Shown here: piece by piece, positions 33,151 to 41,266 of the stretch
Position numbering within the stretch: position 1 is the stretch's first letter
How the letters are laid out: the number at the start of each line of letters is the position of its first letter
Assembly: GCF_030010415.1 (NCBI RefSeq)
Contig: NZ_JASCSA010000001.1
Direction: 5' to 3' (one strand)
DNA: 64,000 nt
DNA from: Cobetia amphilecti
GTDB lineage: Bacteria > Pseudomonadota > Gammaproteobacteria > Pseudomonadales > Halomonadaceae
Position numbers and translations under genes: made by a program
The notes under the pieces: model-generated
What the model saw: the letters and a program-made list of their open reading frames with translations, nothing else
Databases searched by the model: none
What the model was told of the DNA's origin: nothing

Positions 33151-35604
33151 TTACAATTTTTTCATTCTTCTAGCCGCTATAAACTTTGTGATAAGATCCT
33201 TATATTTATTTATATCAGCCCTATTCCTTTGATAATAATAATCTCCTATAATCAACTTCTTCTCTGCATCTTTAATCAACAAGCTAGACTCACTAATTAA
33301 TTTTTCAGCAACTATTTCATCATTAGCTTTTTTCGCTGAGTGATACCTTGCTATACCCATGCGGAGTGAACCTAAAGATTCAGACTTACCCATTTTTATA
33401 GATTCGCTTATATAGAAATCACCAGCCTTGAGGCGGCCTCTTCTATACTCAATTAAGGCTGCAGTCATTAATGCATCACAATTATTAGGATTAAGCTCTA
33501 AAGACTTTTTAGAGTTTTCTGAAGCAGCATTTATATCTACTTTTTTATGCAACAAGAACCATGCATAACGATCATATAAAGAGGCATTAAGAGGATCTTC
33601 AGAAACTGCAAGTTGATAGTAAATATCTGCATCATCGTAATGACCTTTATCAGCTTCTATTTTAGCACTTTTTGCAGCTTGTGTTCTAAAAGCTTCCTCT
33701 ACTCTATCTACCCTATATTCATTATCAACTCGATCTTTTTCTATAGCTTTCTCATCTATATCTGCAGCAAAATTTTCAATTTCTTTTTTATCTTCACAGT
33801 TCAATTCTTCAGATTTCTTTTTGAAAAAATCCCTTGCAAAGTTTACTATATGAACGTCATAAGTAGACCCAAAGTCTGTTACATTACAGAAATAAGCCTC
33901 ATTCAAGCTGACATGAAATTCCTCTATAGGTATTTTTATTAGCTGACAAGCCCTAGCTACAGTAAAGTCATTCACAGGATAAGTAATTAATGTTAAAACC
34001 ATAAACATGTATTGTTGTGAAATTGACATTCTTGCCCAAGCGTCTTCATACAAGAACTCTAAAAGATCATCATTAGTTTTCATATACAAATTATCAAGGG
34101 CTTCATCTATTCCACAACCAGATCTAGCTATATGTTTTACCAGAGCATCAATCAAAAGAGGCTTATTAAACAACTGTCTACTTACCTTTCTTAATCTAGC
34201 ATCTCCAGCTTGGCTTAATGGAATAGCATAGTATTGATTTGCTAAGCGCTTGATCAAACTAATCGACTCTTCCTCAGACAATTCTGATAGTGGTATAGGT
34301 TCAAAGGCTAGTTGTTCTCGACGTCTTGAAGTTAGAAGTACTCTTCCAATCTTATGTGATATTTTTTTCAACTGATCTGTAAACGCATGTAGGTCGCTAG
34401 TTGAATTAACAAAAGTCTCAGTATTATCAATTATGAGCAAGACGTCGTTCTTTGTAAATTTATTTTTCAATAACTCAGACTCTACTTTATCGACAAGTCT
34501 ATCGCCAGAAGTAGTGTACCATTTCTTTGATAAGCTAGATTCAATGCAATGCATCAACTCACGAAGACACTGATCTAGCGCCTCAGGGCTACCTCTTAGA
34601 TATTTTAAACCAGAATCGTTCCACTCTGTCATTTTTGCACTATAAAAACAGACTATTTCTGGTATAGGCTTAGGGATCTCTATTTCTCCATCCAGCCAAG
34701 AATTAAAAAACTCTAAAACTAAAGTGGTTTTTCCTACACCTCCATCTCCAAAAACTAAACATGCTCGCTGTTGATTCTCATCAAACCAATTAATTAATTT
34801 TTCTTTTTCTATGTTTCTACCCTCGAATATAGGGGTTTGTCTAGAAGGTATATTATTGTACACAGTAACAGAATCATCACCCACTTTGACTTCGGACAAC
34901 CTAAATCGGGAATTAGAAACCTGACCATTCCCTATCAAAGGATTATCTGGAGATAACTGTAAATTAAAGCTTGAAGATTCTAAGTCTGATACTACGTAAA
35001 CTTTAAAATACCAAAAGCCTTTGGTCTCGACGAGTTTTTGAAATATTATCGCTTTATTTTCTAACACTAAGGGGGTACTTATACGAATATTATTCAGCGC
35101 ATGGTCAAGAGTTATCTTGCCATCATCATCAATAACTCTGTCCATGAATATCTCGAATACTTCTAAGGAGCTTTCGATTATAGATATAGTAATATCAGAC
35201 CAAATCTTAGTGAGACTATCATCTATAACTCCATGAGCATGTCTTTCATTTCTAAATTCTACCCAATCACTAACTCTATTGCATAATGGTTTTTCACCAT
35301 TACGGCTCTCAAACCAGCCATTATAGAAATGAGTGCTAACATGATGCTTTACTAAAGGCGTTATAGAATCAATAATTTCACGCAGTAAGCCATCTGCAGG
35401 TGAATAGAACCTTGTCTTTAATGACGAATAGCTATGGGGCATATCTGCTTCATCTATTGACTTGTCAGCAATATCTATAGCTGTGATTGATGCCAACTGA
35501 AGGATAGACCTAAGTAATGATATTGAGTAATTTAATTTTTTGTGTGTATCTTCAAAGCCTTTTAACTTACAAAGTTCTTCTTTATATATCTCTTTTAGTT
35601 TCAC
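33151..35604 (-). CDS. HEPN-like / STAND NTPase / TPR protein, putative defence effector
   Basis: The 817-residue protein starts at GTG 35604 (GGAG 7 bases upstream; a GTG at 35628 lacks a site). The N-terminal about 180 residues are helical and contain EFRNERHAHG (about 116-125), the RN-x4-HG pattern of HEPN ribonucleases. The NTPase core follows: Walker A GDGGVGKTT (286-294), Walker B VLLIIDNTE (about 388-396), the sensor-like VLLTSRRR (about 422-429) and a winged-helix region (about 480-600). The C-terminus (about 640-790) has TPR-like helical repeats (DADIYYQLAVSEDPLNAS, AASENSKKSLELNPNN). This is the STAND layout in which the repeats sense a trigger and the N-terminus kills. Codons are strongly AT-rich, unlike neighbours, a sign of transfer. 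Antiphage function is inferred. Confidence 0.8.
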   Translation of the reverse strand: MKLKEIYKEELCKLKGFEDTHKKLNYSISLLRSILQLASITAIDIADKSIDEADMPHSYSSLKTRFYSPADGLLREIIDSITPLVKHHVSTHFYNGWFESRNGEKPLCNRVSDWVEFRNERHAHGVIDDSLTKIWSDITISIIESSLEVFEIFMDRVIDDDGKITLDHALNNIRISTPLVLENKAIIFQKLVETKGFWYFKVYVVSDLESSSFNLQLSPDNPLIGNGQVSNSRFRLSEVKVGDDSVTVYNNIPSRQTPIFEGRNIEKEKLINWFDENQQRACLVFGDGGVGKTTLVLEFFNSWLDGEIEIPKPIPEIVCFYSAKMTEWNDSGLKYLRGSPEALDQCLRELMHCIESSLSKKWYTTSGDRLVDKVESELLKNKFTKNDVLLIIDNTETFVNSTSDLHAFTDQLKKISHKIGRVLLTSRRREQLAFEPIPLSELSEEESISLIKRLANQYYAIPLSQAGDARLRKVSRQLFNKPLLIDALVKHIARSGCGIDEALDNLYMKTNDDLLEFLYEDAWARMSISQQYMFMVLTLITYPVNDFTVARACQLIKIPIEEFHVSLNEAYFCNVTDFGSTYDVHIVNFARDFFKKKSEELNCEDKKEIENFAADIDEKAIEKDRVDNEYRVDRVEEAFRTQAAKSAKIEADKGHYDDADIYYQLAVSEDPLNASLYDRYAWFLLHKKVDINAASENSKKSLELNPNNCDALMTAALIEYRRGRLKAGDFYISESIKMGKSESLGSLRMGIARYHSAKKANDEIVAEKLISESSLLIKDAEKKLIIGDYYYQRNRADINKYKDLITKFIAARRMKKL

Positions 35605-35730
35605 AATCTTTCTCCAAGCATATTTCACAATACTGTTTATTAAACTTATTTCTCATTAATACGACTTTCGACATTTGCGAGTAGATTTAAATATCTCAGC
35701 ATCATTAGTGAGACTTGAAACCTTCCATTA

Positions 35731-36093
35731 CTATTTAACTTTTTCAGCAAACTGCTGCCAGACTAGTGACCCAGGATCATTATAGATTTCTTCAAAGCTA
35801 CCATCGGGTAAAATCTTGATCACAATTGCATGCTCGGTCTCACTGCGAAATGCAACCGATTTCGCTTGTGTTGCCTTGATTTCGATCTTGGTACCGCACT
35901 TGGCGATAGCGTCATAGCCTTTGTTGGAAGCAGTCAAAAGCTCTAGATCATATGCATTGGCAGCTAGACACTCTCCTAGACTCCCTACCATATGGCCATC
36001 CGGAGTGAAATGTCGCCCGGGGAACATTTCTTCCAGCTCATTAACAATATTATATAAGTCGCCTACCAAGCTTTTGAGTTTATTTTTATCCAC
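35731..36093 (-). CDS. Small PD-(D/E)XK-fold protein (DUF6998-like)
   Basis: The 120-residue protein, starting at GTG 36093, has a short helical N-terminus and then GSLGECLAANAYDL, GYDAIAKCGTKIEIKATQ: Glu41, Asp61, Glu71 and Lys73 with the D-x9-ExK spacing of restriction-endonuclease-like nucleases, followed by Thr75-Gln76. It looks like a complete minimal nuclease core of the type placed in DUF6998; activity is not proven. It lies 126 bases upstream of the STAND gene on the same strand, in the same AT-rich island, so the two may form a unit. An ATG at 36104 is out of frame. Confidence 0.7.
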   Translation of the reverse strand: MDKNKLKSLVGDLYNIVNELEEMFPGRHFTPDGHMVGSLGECLAANAYDLELLTASNKGYDAIAKCGTKIEIKATQAKSVAFRSETEHAIVIKILPDGSFEEIYNDPGSLVWQQFAEKVK

Positions 36094-36341
36094 AACTTAG
36101 CCATCAATTATTCAAGTTAATCACATATTACCTCTACCATAATTTGAAAACAATCAACTGTGTATTAAAATATCTCTGGATCTCTCTCACTGGCCACTGG
36201 ATAGCACTCACTCTCGACTGACTTCACCGAGGTGCAAGAGACGGCAAAATTCATCAAATTGGTGCAACGTACACTTTCGACATACACGCACATGCTGTAT
36301 GAAAAATAATAACACATTGTTTTTTATGCTAAATTTCTCTC
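36094..36341. promoter_or_regulatory. Intergenic region with possible NtrC half-sites
   Basis: The region between the island and the guanidine operon is AT-rich on the left. GGTGCAA occurs at 36231 and 36261, 30 bases apart on one face of the helix, and resembles half of the NtrC site. Tentative. Confidence 0.3.
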
Positions 36342-36357
36342 CGGCACACTTCCTGCT
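36342..36357 (+). promoter_or_regulatory. Sigma-54-like promoter of the guanidine operon
   Basis: CGGCACACTTCCTGCT keeps the -24 GG and -12 GC with correct spacing and differs from TGGCAYRNNNNTTGCW at two positions. Transcription would start near 36370, just before the riboswitch. Confidence 0.5.
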
Positions 36358-36410
36358 AGACATTCACCGAGGCACCGATAGGCATACAACAATCGAAAAT
36401 CTACACCAAT

Positions 36411-36514
36411 GGAGCGCTAGGGTTCCGGTGACTGGCTGATGGCCGTCACGACTGGTCCGAGAGCACTCGACCTCCAAGCTGGGGGTTACACGGCGGGACA
36501 AAAGCCCGGGAGAC
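36411..36514 (+). ncRNA. Guanidine-I (ykkC) riboswitch
   Basis: The leader holds the conserved blocks in order: CTAGGGTTCCG (36417-36427), ACTGGTCCGAGAG (36451-36463), ACACGGCGGGACAAAAGCCC (36488-36507), then GGGAGA. These form the guanidinium-binding core of the ykkC class. It stands 54 bases ahead of the transporter ATG; a T-run at 36545-36549 may belong to the expression platform. Guanidine is expected to switch the operon on. Confidence 0.93.
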
Positions 36515-36567
36515 GCAACGCCTGAAAAGGTCGGCGCCTCTCACTTTTTCCGCCGGAGATAACGACA

Positions 36568-37716
36568 ATGACCCAGCCCACTCGCCTTTCCCCGTCTACG
36601 ACTTCCCCCTCGGATGCCAGCGCCCAGGTGTCATCCGCTGCTGTCTCATCTGCTTCATCTACCGTTTGCAGAAACGCTTCCGGACGTGCTGCGCTGGCCG
36701 GCGCTTTGCTGCTTGGCGCATCGCTGAGCCCGCAGGCCATGGCGCAGGATTCCTTCAGCGTGTGCTGGTCGGTGTATGCCGGCTGGATGCCGTGGGAATA
36801 CGCGGATACCCAAGGCATCGTCGACAAGTGGGCCAAGAAGTACGACATCAATATTGATGTGGTGCAGGTCAACGATTACGTCGAGTCCATCAATCAGTAC
36901 ACCTCTGGCAATGTCGATGGCTGCGCCATGACCAACATGGACGCCCTCACCCTCCCCGCCGCCAGCAGCGTCGATTCCACCGCGCTGATTCTGGGCGACT
37001 ACTCCGATGGCAATGACGGCGTGATGGTACGCGACGGCGATTCCATCGAGTCACTGAAGGACCGTGAGGTCAATCTGGTGCAGTTCAGTGTCTCCCACTA
37101 CCTGCTGGCACGCGCGCTGGACAGCGTCGGCATGAGCGAGCGCGACCTCACCACTACCAATACCGGCGATGCCGATATCGTCGCACTGGCCAGCAACCCG
37201 GACACCCAGGCCGTGGTCACCTGGAACCCGCAGCTGGCCACCCTCAAGGATATGCCCGGCTACACCGAAGTCTTCAACTCCAGTGACATTCCCGGCGAGA
37301 TTCTCGACCTGATGGTCGTCAATACCCAGACGCTGAAGGACAACCCGGACTTCGGCCACGCGCTGGTCGGCGCCTGGTATGAGGTGATGGAGAAGATGAA
37401 GGCTGGCGACGAAGCCGCGCTCTCCCAGATGGCCGATGCCGCCGGTACCGACCTCGCCGGCTATCAGTCCCAGCTGGCCGCGACCCACATGTACTACACC
37501 CCCGCCGAGGCCGTGGCCGCCTTCAATGCGCCGAGCCTCAAGGACACCATGCAGCACATCGCCGACTTCAGCTTCGCACAGGGGCTGCTGGGCGAAGGCG
37601 CGCCGGATGCCGGCTTCATCGGTATCGAGACGCCTGCCGGCATCGTCGGCAATGAGGGCAACGTGATGCTGCGCTTCGACCCGAGCTACACCGCCGCACT
37701 GGCCGACAGCCAGTAA
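36568..37716 (+). CDS. Guanidine/urea-type ABC transporter, periplasmic binding protein
   Basis: The 382-residue protein has an unusually long Ser/Ala-rich leader and a signal peptide ending at AQAMA-Q (about residue 58). The mature protein has the NitT/TauT-type (SsuA-like) binding fold: SVCWSVYAGWMPWEYAD, YTSGNVDGCAMTNMDAL, and VVTWNPQLATL. This protein family is found only with carboxylase-linked clusters and was annotated as a urea transporter; with a guanidine riboswitch directly in front, guanidinium is the more likely ligand. GGAG lies 10 bases before the ATG. Confidence 0.85.
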   Translation: MTQPTRLSPSTTSPSDASAQVSSAAVSSASSTVCRNASGRAALAGALLLGASLSPQAMAQDSFSVCWSVYAGWMPWEYADTQGIVDKWAKKYDINIDVVQVNDYVESINQYTSGNVDGCAMTNMDALTLPAASSVDSTALILGDYSDGNDGVMVRDGDSIESLKDREVNLVQFSVSHYLLARALDSVGMSERDLTTTNTGDADIVALASNPDTQAVVTWNPQLATLKDMPGYTEVFNSSDIPGEILDLMVVNTQTLKDNPDFGHALVGAWYEVMEKMKAGDEAALSQMADAAGTDLAGYQSQLAATHMYYTPAEAVAAFNAPSLKDTMQHIADFSFAQGLLGEGAPDAGFIGIETPAGIVGNEGNVMLRFDPSYTAALADSQ

Positions 37717-37824
37717 CGCCACGCGGTGGATGCCGCACACCAGCCGCAGGAAAGCTGTCTCTGTGGCTGGTGAACCGACCGCCTCCCTCGACCGCACCCT
37801 CGTTCGCACCCGTGGAGCCCGCGC

Positions 37825-38649
37825 ATGAAACGCCTGATCAATCTGACACCCTCCCGTGGTGGCCGCTGGCTGCTCGGTGGCCTGCCCTTCGCGCTGCTGG
37901 CCATCCTCTACATCGTGCAGTCCAACCAGCGACTGCTCGACAACTCCAACGACCGCCTGCTGCCGTCCTTCGCGTCCATGGGCGAGTCCTTCGCCAAGCT
38001 GGCCACCGAGGTCAACGTACGCACCGGCGACCTGCCGCTGTGGACTGACACCTTCGCCAGCCTCGAGCGCCTGCTGGCCGGCGTGCTGATCAGTGCGCTG
38101 ATCGGTCTGACCGTCGGCCTGCTCACCGGTGGCCTGCCGCTGCTGCGCGCCAAGCTGTCACCGCTGATTACCGTGCTGTCCCTGATTCCGCCGATGGCGA
38201 TCCTGCCGATCCTGTTCATCGCCTTCGGTACCGGCGAGCTGGCCAAGATCGCGCTGATCGTCATCGGCATCACGCCCTTCCTGATTCGCGACCTGCAGAA
38301 TCAGGCCCTGCGCCTGCCCGATGAGCAGCTGATCAAGGCCCAGACGCTGGGCACCAGCTCCTGGCAGGTGCTGACCCGCGTGCTGCTGCCCCAGTTGACC
38401 CCGCGCCTTCTGAGCGCCACGCGCCTGGCACTCGGCAGTGCCTGGCTGTTCCTGATCGCCGCGGAAGCCATCGCCGCCCAGGACGGCCTCGGCTATCGCA
38501 TCTTCCTGGTGCGCCGCTATCTGGCGATGGACGTCATCCTGCCCTACGTGGCCTGGATCACGCTGCTGGCCTTCCTGCTCGACCGTCTGCTGGTCACCAT
38601 CTCGACCCGCGCCTTCCCCTGGTACCACGCTGAGGAGAGCCAATCATGA
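37825..38649 (+). CDS. Guanidine/urea-type ABC transporter, permease
   Basis: The 274-residue protein has five or six hydrophobic segments with the ABC permease EAA-type loop (LIKAQTLGTSSWQVLTRVLLPQLTP, about 169-193). It belongs to the NitT/TauT permease type (BPD_transp_1). GGAG precedes the ATG, and its stop overlaps the start of the ATPase by 4 bases. Confidence 0.88.
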   Translation: MKRLINLTPSRGGRWLLGGLPFALLAILYIVQSNQRLLDNSNDRLLPSFASMGESFAKLATEVNVRTGDLPLWTDTFASLERLLAGVLISALIGLTVGLLTGGLPLLRAKLSPLITVLSLIPPMAILPILFIAFGTGELAKIALIVIGITPFLIRDLQNQALRLPDEQLIKAQTLGTSSWQVLTRVLLPQLTPRLLSATRLALGSAWLFLIAAEAIAAQDGLGYRIFLVRRYLAMDVILPYVAWITLLAFLLDRLLVTISTRAFPWYHAEESQS

Positions 38650-39542
38650 GCCTGATTCACGCCAAGGGTCTCGAGAAGCACTACGGCGAGCAGGTCGTGC
38701 TGGAACGCATGAACCTGACCGTCGAGGCCGGGGAATTCATCACCCTGGTCGGCGCCTCCGGCTGCGGCAAGACCACCTTCCTCAAGCTGCTGCTGGGCAC
38801 CGAGGGCGTCTCGCGCGGTGAGCTGCTGCTGGACGGCAAGCCCATCCCCGCCGAGCCGGGCCCGGACCGCGGCATCGTCTTTCAGAAGTATTCCGTCTTC
38901 CCGCACCTCACGGTGCTCGGCAACGTGATCATGGCCGAGGAGCTGGCGCGTGCCCCGCTGACCGGCAAGCTGTTCGGTGCCAAGCGTCGCGAGGCACGGG
39001 TCGCCGCCGAGAAACGTCTGGCAGAAGTCGGCCTGTCCCATGCGCTGGACAAGTACCCGCATGAGCTGTCCGGCGGCATGCAGCAGCGCCTCGCCATCGC
39101 CCAGGCGCTGATGATGAAGCCGCGCATCCTCTTGCTGGATGAGCCCTTCGGCGCACTGGACCCGGGCATCCGCAAGGACATGCACCAGCTCATCCTGCGT
39201 CTGTGGGAAGAGCAGCAGCTGACCATCTTCATGATCACCCACGACCTCAAGGAAGCGTTCGAGCTGGGCTCACGCGTCTGGGTGTTCGACAAGGTGCGTG
39301 TCGACCCGCAAGCCCCGCAGGCCTATGGCTCGACCATCACCTACGACCTGCCCACCGAGCGCAGCAAGGCCAGGGCGTCGTCTCAGCAGCCGGGCTCTGG
39401 CCAGCCGGGCTCTGGCCAGCAGGGCTCTGTCCAAACGGGCGCTGACCAACCGACGCCCAAGCACGAAGCGCTGAAGACACCAGCCCACTCCGTTTCCCAA
39501 GCCACTCTCACCGGAGGCCAATTCAATGAACATACCGCTTGA
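38646..39542 (+). CDS. Guanidine/urea-type ABC transporter, ATP-binding protein
   Basis: The 298-residue ABC ATPase has Walker A GASGCGKTT (about 37-45), the signature LSGGMQQR (about 141-148) and Walker B ILLLDEPFGALD. The ABC part ends near residue 235; the rest is a low-complexity tail with a SGQPGSGQQGS-type repeat not seen in most relatives. The last 17 bases overlap the next gene. Confidence 0.9.
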   Translation: MSLIHAKGLEKHYGEQVVLERMNLTVEAGEFITLVGASGCGKTTFLKLLLGTEGVSRGELLLDGKPIPAEPGPDRGIVFQKYSVFPHLTVLGNVIMAEELARAPLTGKLFGAKRREARVAAEKRLAEVGLSHALDKYPHELSGGMQQRLAIAQALMMKPRILLLDEPFGALDPGIRKDMHQLILRLWEEQQLTIFMITHDLKEAFELGSRVWVFDKVRVDPQAPQAYGSTITYDLPTERSKARASSQQPGSGQPGSGQQGSVQTGADQPTPKHEALKTPAHSVSQATLTGGQFNEHTA

Positions 39543-40284
39543 TGCCGCAACCACCGCCCGCGCCAGCTTTACCGCCAAGTATCAGACGCATCTGCCCGGC
39601 GGCCATCACTGGTCCATGCGCATGCCGCGTGGCAGCGCACTCAAGCTGACCGCGAGCGAGGCCAACGCCAATGTCGGCCTGGTGATGTACAACCCGCTGG
39701 AAACGCTTGAGCGCCTCAATCTGCCGGATACCCTCAAGGGTCAGCACACCTTCCGCCTTACCGAGGGGCACTGCCTGTATTCCGACATGGGCCGCATCTT
39801 CGCCTCCATCATCCAGGACGATCTGGGCTGGCATGACAGCGCCAGCGGCAACCTGATGGAGCAGCACTTCGCTGCCAAGGGCTGGCACAAGAAGGCCTAT
39901 CAGCAAGCCTTCAATGACTTCACGCCCAGCGGCCACGACAGCCTGCTGATCGAGATGGCCAAGTACGGCCTGAGCGAGCGCGACCTGTGCGCCAACCTCA
40001 ATCTGTTCTCCCGCGTGCGCGCCGATGAAGACGCCAACCTGCACTACGTCACCGACCACTGCGCCGCCGGCGACAGCGTCACCCTGCGCTTCGAGATGGA
40101 CACCCTCGTCATGCTGCACACCTGTCCGCACCCGCTGGACCCCGCCGAGGACTATCCGCTGCGCGGCGTTGATCTGACCTTCGGAACGGCCACGGCCATG
40201 GATGAACACGACGCCTGCTACCTGTCGCGCCCCGAGAACGCCCGTGCCTTCGCCAACAATCAGCTCTATCACCTGGCGGGCTGA
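39526..40284 (+). CDS. DUF1989 protein, carboxyguanidine deiminase subunit (UAAP1/CgdA- or CgdB-type)
   Basis: The 252-residue DUF1989 protein has the LPGGHHWSMRMPRGS start, LTEGHCLYSDMGR around 79-91 and ANLNLFSRV and DHCAAGDSVTLRFEMDTLVMLHTCPHPLD, a Cys/His-rich set suited to zinc binding. The family was called urea-amidolyase-associated protein; together with its partner it deiminates carboxyguanidine to allophanate. Here it overlaps the ATPase gene and precedes its partner. Which subunit is A and which B is not decided. Confidence 0.85.
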   Translation: MNIPLDAATTARASFTAKYQTHLPGGHHWSMRMPRGSALKLTASEANANVGLVMYNPLETLERLNLPDTLKGQHTFRLTEGHCLYSDMGRIFASIIQDDLGWHDSASGNLMEQHFAAKGWHKKAYQQAFNDFTPSGHDSLLIEMAKYGLSERDLCANLNLFSRVRADEDANLHYVTDHCAAGDSVTLRFEMDTLVMLHTCPHPLDPAEDYPLRGVDLTFGTATAMDEHDACYLSRPENARAFANNQLYHLAG

Positions 40285-40374
40285 GGCGCCCCTGGACAGC
40301 AGACGGACGCCACGCCGACTGGCTAGTGGCAACTGGAAACGACGCCCCAGATGACAAGGACAAAGGACATCCCC

Positions 40375-41085
40375 ATGTGCACCTCGACACTCGAACACCC
40401 CCATGCCCACGCCCCGACCACGACGGACGGTGCCCCGCTGAGCTACGCCGACCCCGCACAGCAGCCGCGCGAGCTTGAGCGCACCATCGAGGCCGGCGAT
40501 CACTTCATCGGCCTGGTGCGCGCCGGCCAGCACCTGCGTATCACCGACCTGCACGGCAATCAGGCCGCCGACACCCTGTTCTTCTCGGCCGACGACACCG
40601 CCGAGCGCTACAGCGCGATGGACACCGTGCGCGAGCAGGGCAAGGTCTACCTGACCACCGGCACGGTGCTCTATTCCACGCGTGGCCGGGCGCTGCTGAC
40701 CATCACCGGCGATACCTGTGGCCGTCATGACACCCTGGGCGGCGCCTGCTCCAGCGAGTCCAACACCGTGCGTTACGACCTGGAGAAACGCCACATGCAC
40801 TCCTGTCGCGACAACTGGATGCTGGCCATCGCCCGCTACCCGAAGTACGACCTGACCAAGCGCGACATCGGCCACAACATCAACTTCTTCATGAACGTGC
40901 CGGTCACCGCCGATGGCGGCCTGAGCTTCGAGGATGGCCTGTCCGCCCCGGGCAAGTACGTCGAGATGGTCGCCGAGCGTGACGTCTACGTGCTGCTCTC
41001 CAACTGCCCGCAGCTCAACAACCCCTGCAACGGCTATGACCCGACACCGGTCGCCATCCGCATCAGCGACTCGCCGCTGAGCTGA
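40375..41085 (+). CDS. DUF1989 protein, carboxyguanidine deiminase second subunit (UAAP2-type)
   Basis: The 236-residue protein has GQHLRITDLHGNQAADTLFF (about 43-62), TGDTCGRHDTLGGACSSESN (about 117-136) and the LEKRHMHSCRDNWMLAIARY segment, with Cys and His residues for zinc. It pairs with the previous gene and shares the DUF1989 fold with the core of Tdm (19882-22281). ATG 40375 with AAAGGA 8 bases upstream is preferred over 40351. Confidence 0.87.
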   Translation: MCTSTLEHPHAHAPTTTDGAPLSYADPAQQPRELERTIEAGDHFIGLVRAGQHLRITDLHGNQAADTLFFSADDTAERYSAMDTVREQGKVYLTTGTVLYSTRGRALLTITGDTCGRHDTLGGACSSESNTVRYDLEKRHMHSCRDNWMLAIARYPKYDLTKRDIGHNINFFMNVPVTADGGLSFEDGLSAPGKYVEMVAERDVYVLLSNCPQLNNPCNGYDPTPVAIRISDSPLS

Positions 41086-41266
41086 GCCGCCGAGCTGACA
41101 GCGACGCTTTCGAACACGCATACGACAAGAAACGGCCGAGCCATACCTGACGATGTCATCTCTCTTGCATCACTCGTCAGCCCCCAAGGCTCTGCCCGGC
41201 TACCGGACGACCGGCAGCTCACAGTTTGAAGGCGGGACGACCCGCCGCCGGAAGGATGACTCCGTC

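Noticed and set aside
32464..36410. Prophage or integrative element
   Set aside because: The composition shift is real, but no integrase, attachment repeat, tRNA gene or phage structural gene is visible.
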